Assembly: GCA_027064085.1 (NCBI GenBank) | Contig: JAMOQH010000169.1 | Coordinates: 1-6,123 of the forward strand | Length of the DNA stretch: 6,123 nucleotides | Source of the DNA: a bacterium | Lineage (GTDB): Bacteria > UBP6 > JAFGXH01 | Reading direction: 5' to 3' | Shown: piece after piece, positions 6,020 through 6,123 of the stretch | Position numbering within the stretch: position 1 is the first letter of the stretch | How the letters are laid out: each line of letters begins with the position of its first letter | Made by a program: the position numbers and the translations under genes | Notes under the pieces: generated by a model | The model's database searches: none | What the model was told of the DNA's origin: nothing | The model's input: only the letters and a program-made list of their open reading frames with translations

Positions 6020-6109
6020 CTATTAGTTAATCAACATTTTAGCACCAACCACATTAATCCATCATAAATAATTCTAATGCTAAAATGTTGTTTCTACGCC
6101 TTGTTATAT
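6014..6109 (-). other. Integron attC recombination site 4 (end of the upstream cassette)
   Basis: Minus strand: R'' box ATATAAC (6109-6103), then AAGGCGTAG, and R' box GTTAGGA (6020-6014). The core stem is a perfect 13-bp repeat, CAACATTTTAGCA (6032-6044) with TGCTAAAATGTTG (6078-6090), around a 33-base loop. The minus-strand left arm is one base longer than the right. The R'' box implies that the unseen upstream cassette begins TTATAT. The 14 bases to its right (6110-6123) would be the tail of that cassette; nothing can be read in them. Confidence 0.85.
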
Positions 6110-6123
6110 GAACGAATGTAGGC

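Noticed and set aside
6014-6109. Site 4 as a rho-independent terminator or as an attC in plus orientation
   Set aside because: The stem is AT-rich without a U-tract. The minus-strand left arm is the longer one and begins TAACAA, and the complement rule with site 3 requires minus orientation.
1-6123. CRISPR array, tRNA or rRNA genes
   Set aside because: No direct repeats with regular spacing, no cloverleaf with a TTCRA arm and no conserved rRNA segments were seen on either strand.

Overview
The window reads as four partial or complete integron gene cassettes, all on the minus strand, so it is best read from right to left. Four attC-like recombination sites (about 6014-6109, 1529-1662, 692-826 and 116-183) separate the genes. 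Each has two outer 7-base R boxes ending in AAC/GTT, a long imperfect stem and a variable loop. Read on the minus strand, all four begin with the TAACAA typical of attC left ends. For each of the three complete cassettes, the first bases of the cassette are the exact complement of the R'' box of its own attC (TTAGGATA, TTATATC and TTAGCAA). That is the signature left by excision and integration of a circular cassette. No integrase gene or attI site is in view.

Layout on the minus strand: (1) positions 6110-6123 are the end of an unseen cassette. (2) Cassette A (6019-1535, about 4.5 kb) is unusually large and carries three closely spaced genes: an 809-aa NACHT-type STAND NTPase with an N-terminal PD-(D/E)XK-like nuclease fold, a 281-aa NgoPII-family restriction endonuclease, and a 366-aa cytosine-C5 methyltransferase of the HaeIII/NgoPII (GGCC) type. 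(3) Cassette B (1534-698) carries a 182-aa outer-membrane beta-barrel protein with a signal peptide. (4) Cassette C (697-122) carries a 162-aa protein with one N-terminal membrane helix. (5) Cassette D (121 to the left edge) is only begun and shows no gene.

The organism is most likely a Gram-negative bacterium, because of the outer-membrane barrel with a C-terminal phenylalanine and the cleavable signal peptide. The very AT-rich coding, the TAAGGA-type ribosome sites and the style of the small barrel suggest a Campylobacterota relative (Arcobacter/Sulfurimonas-like). This is inference only, since cassettes move between hosts. The barrel gene is visibly richer in G+C than cassette A, consistent with different origins.

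As a functional unit, cassette A looks like a mobile anti-phage module. The endonuclease would cut unmodified GGCC DNA, the methyltransferase would protect the host, and the NACHT protein would be a second, sensor-type defence expressed from the same leader. The pairing of a bacterial NACHT protein with a type II restriction-modification pair inside one integron cassette is the most notable content. The methyltransferase reading frame also runs into its attC site, so about 38 C-terminal residues are encoded by the recombination site itself.
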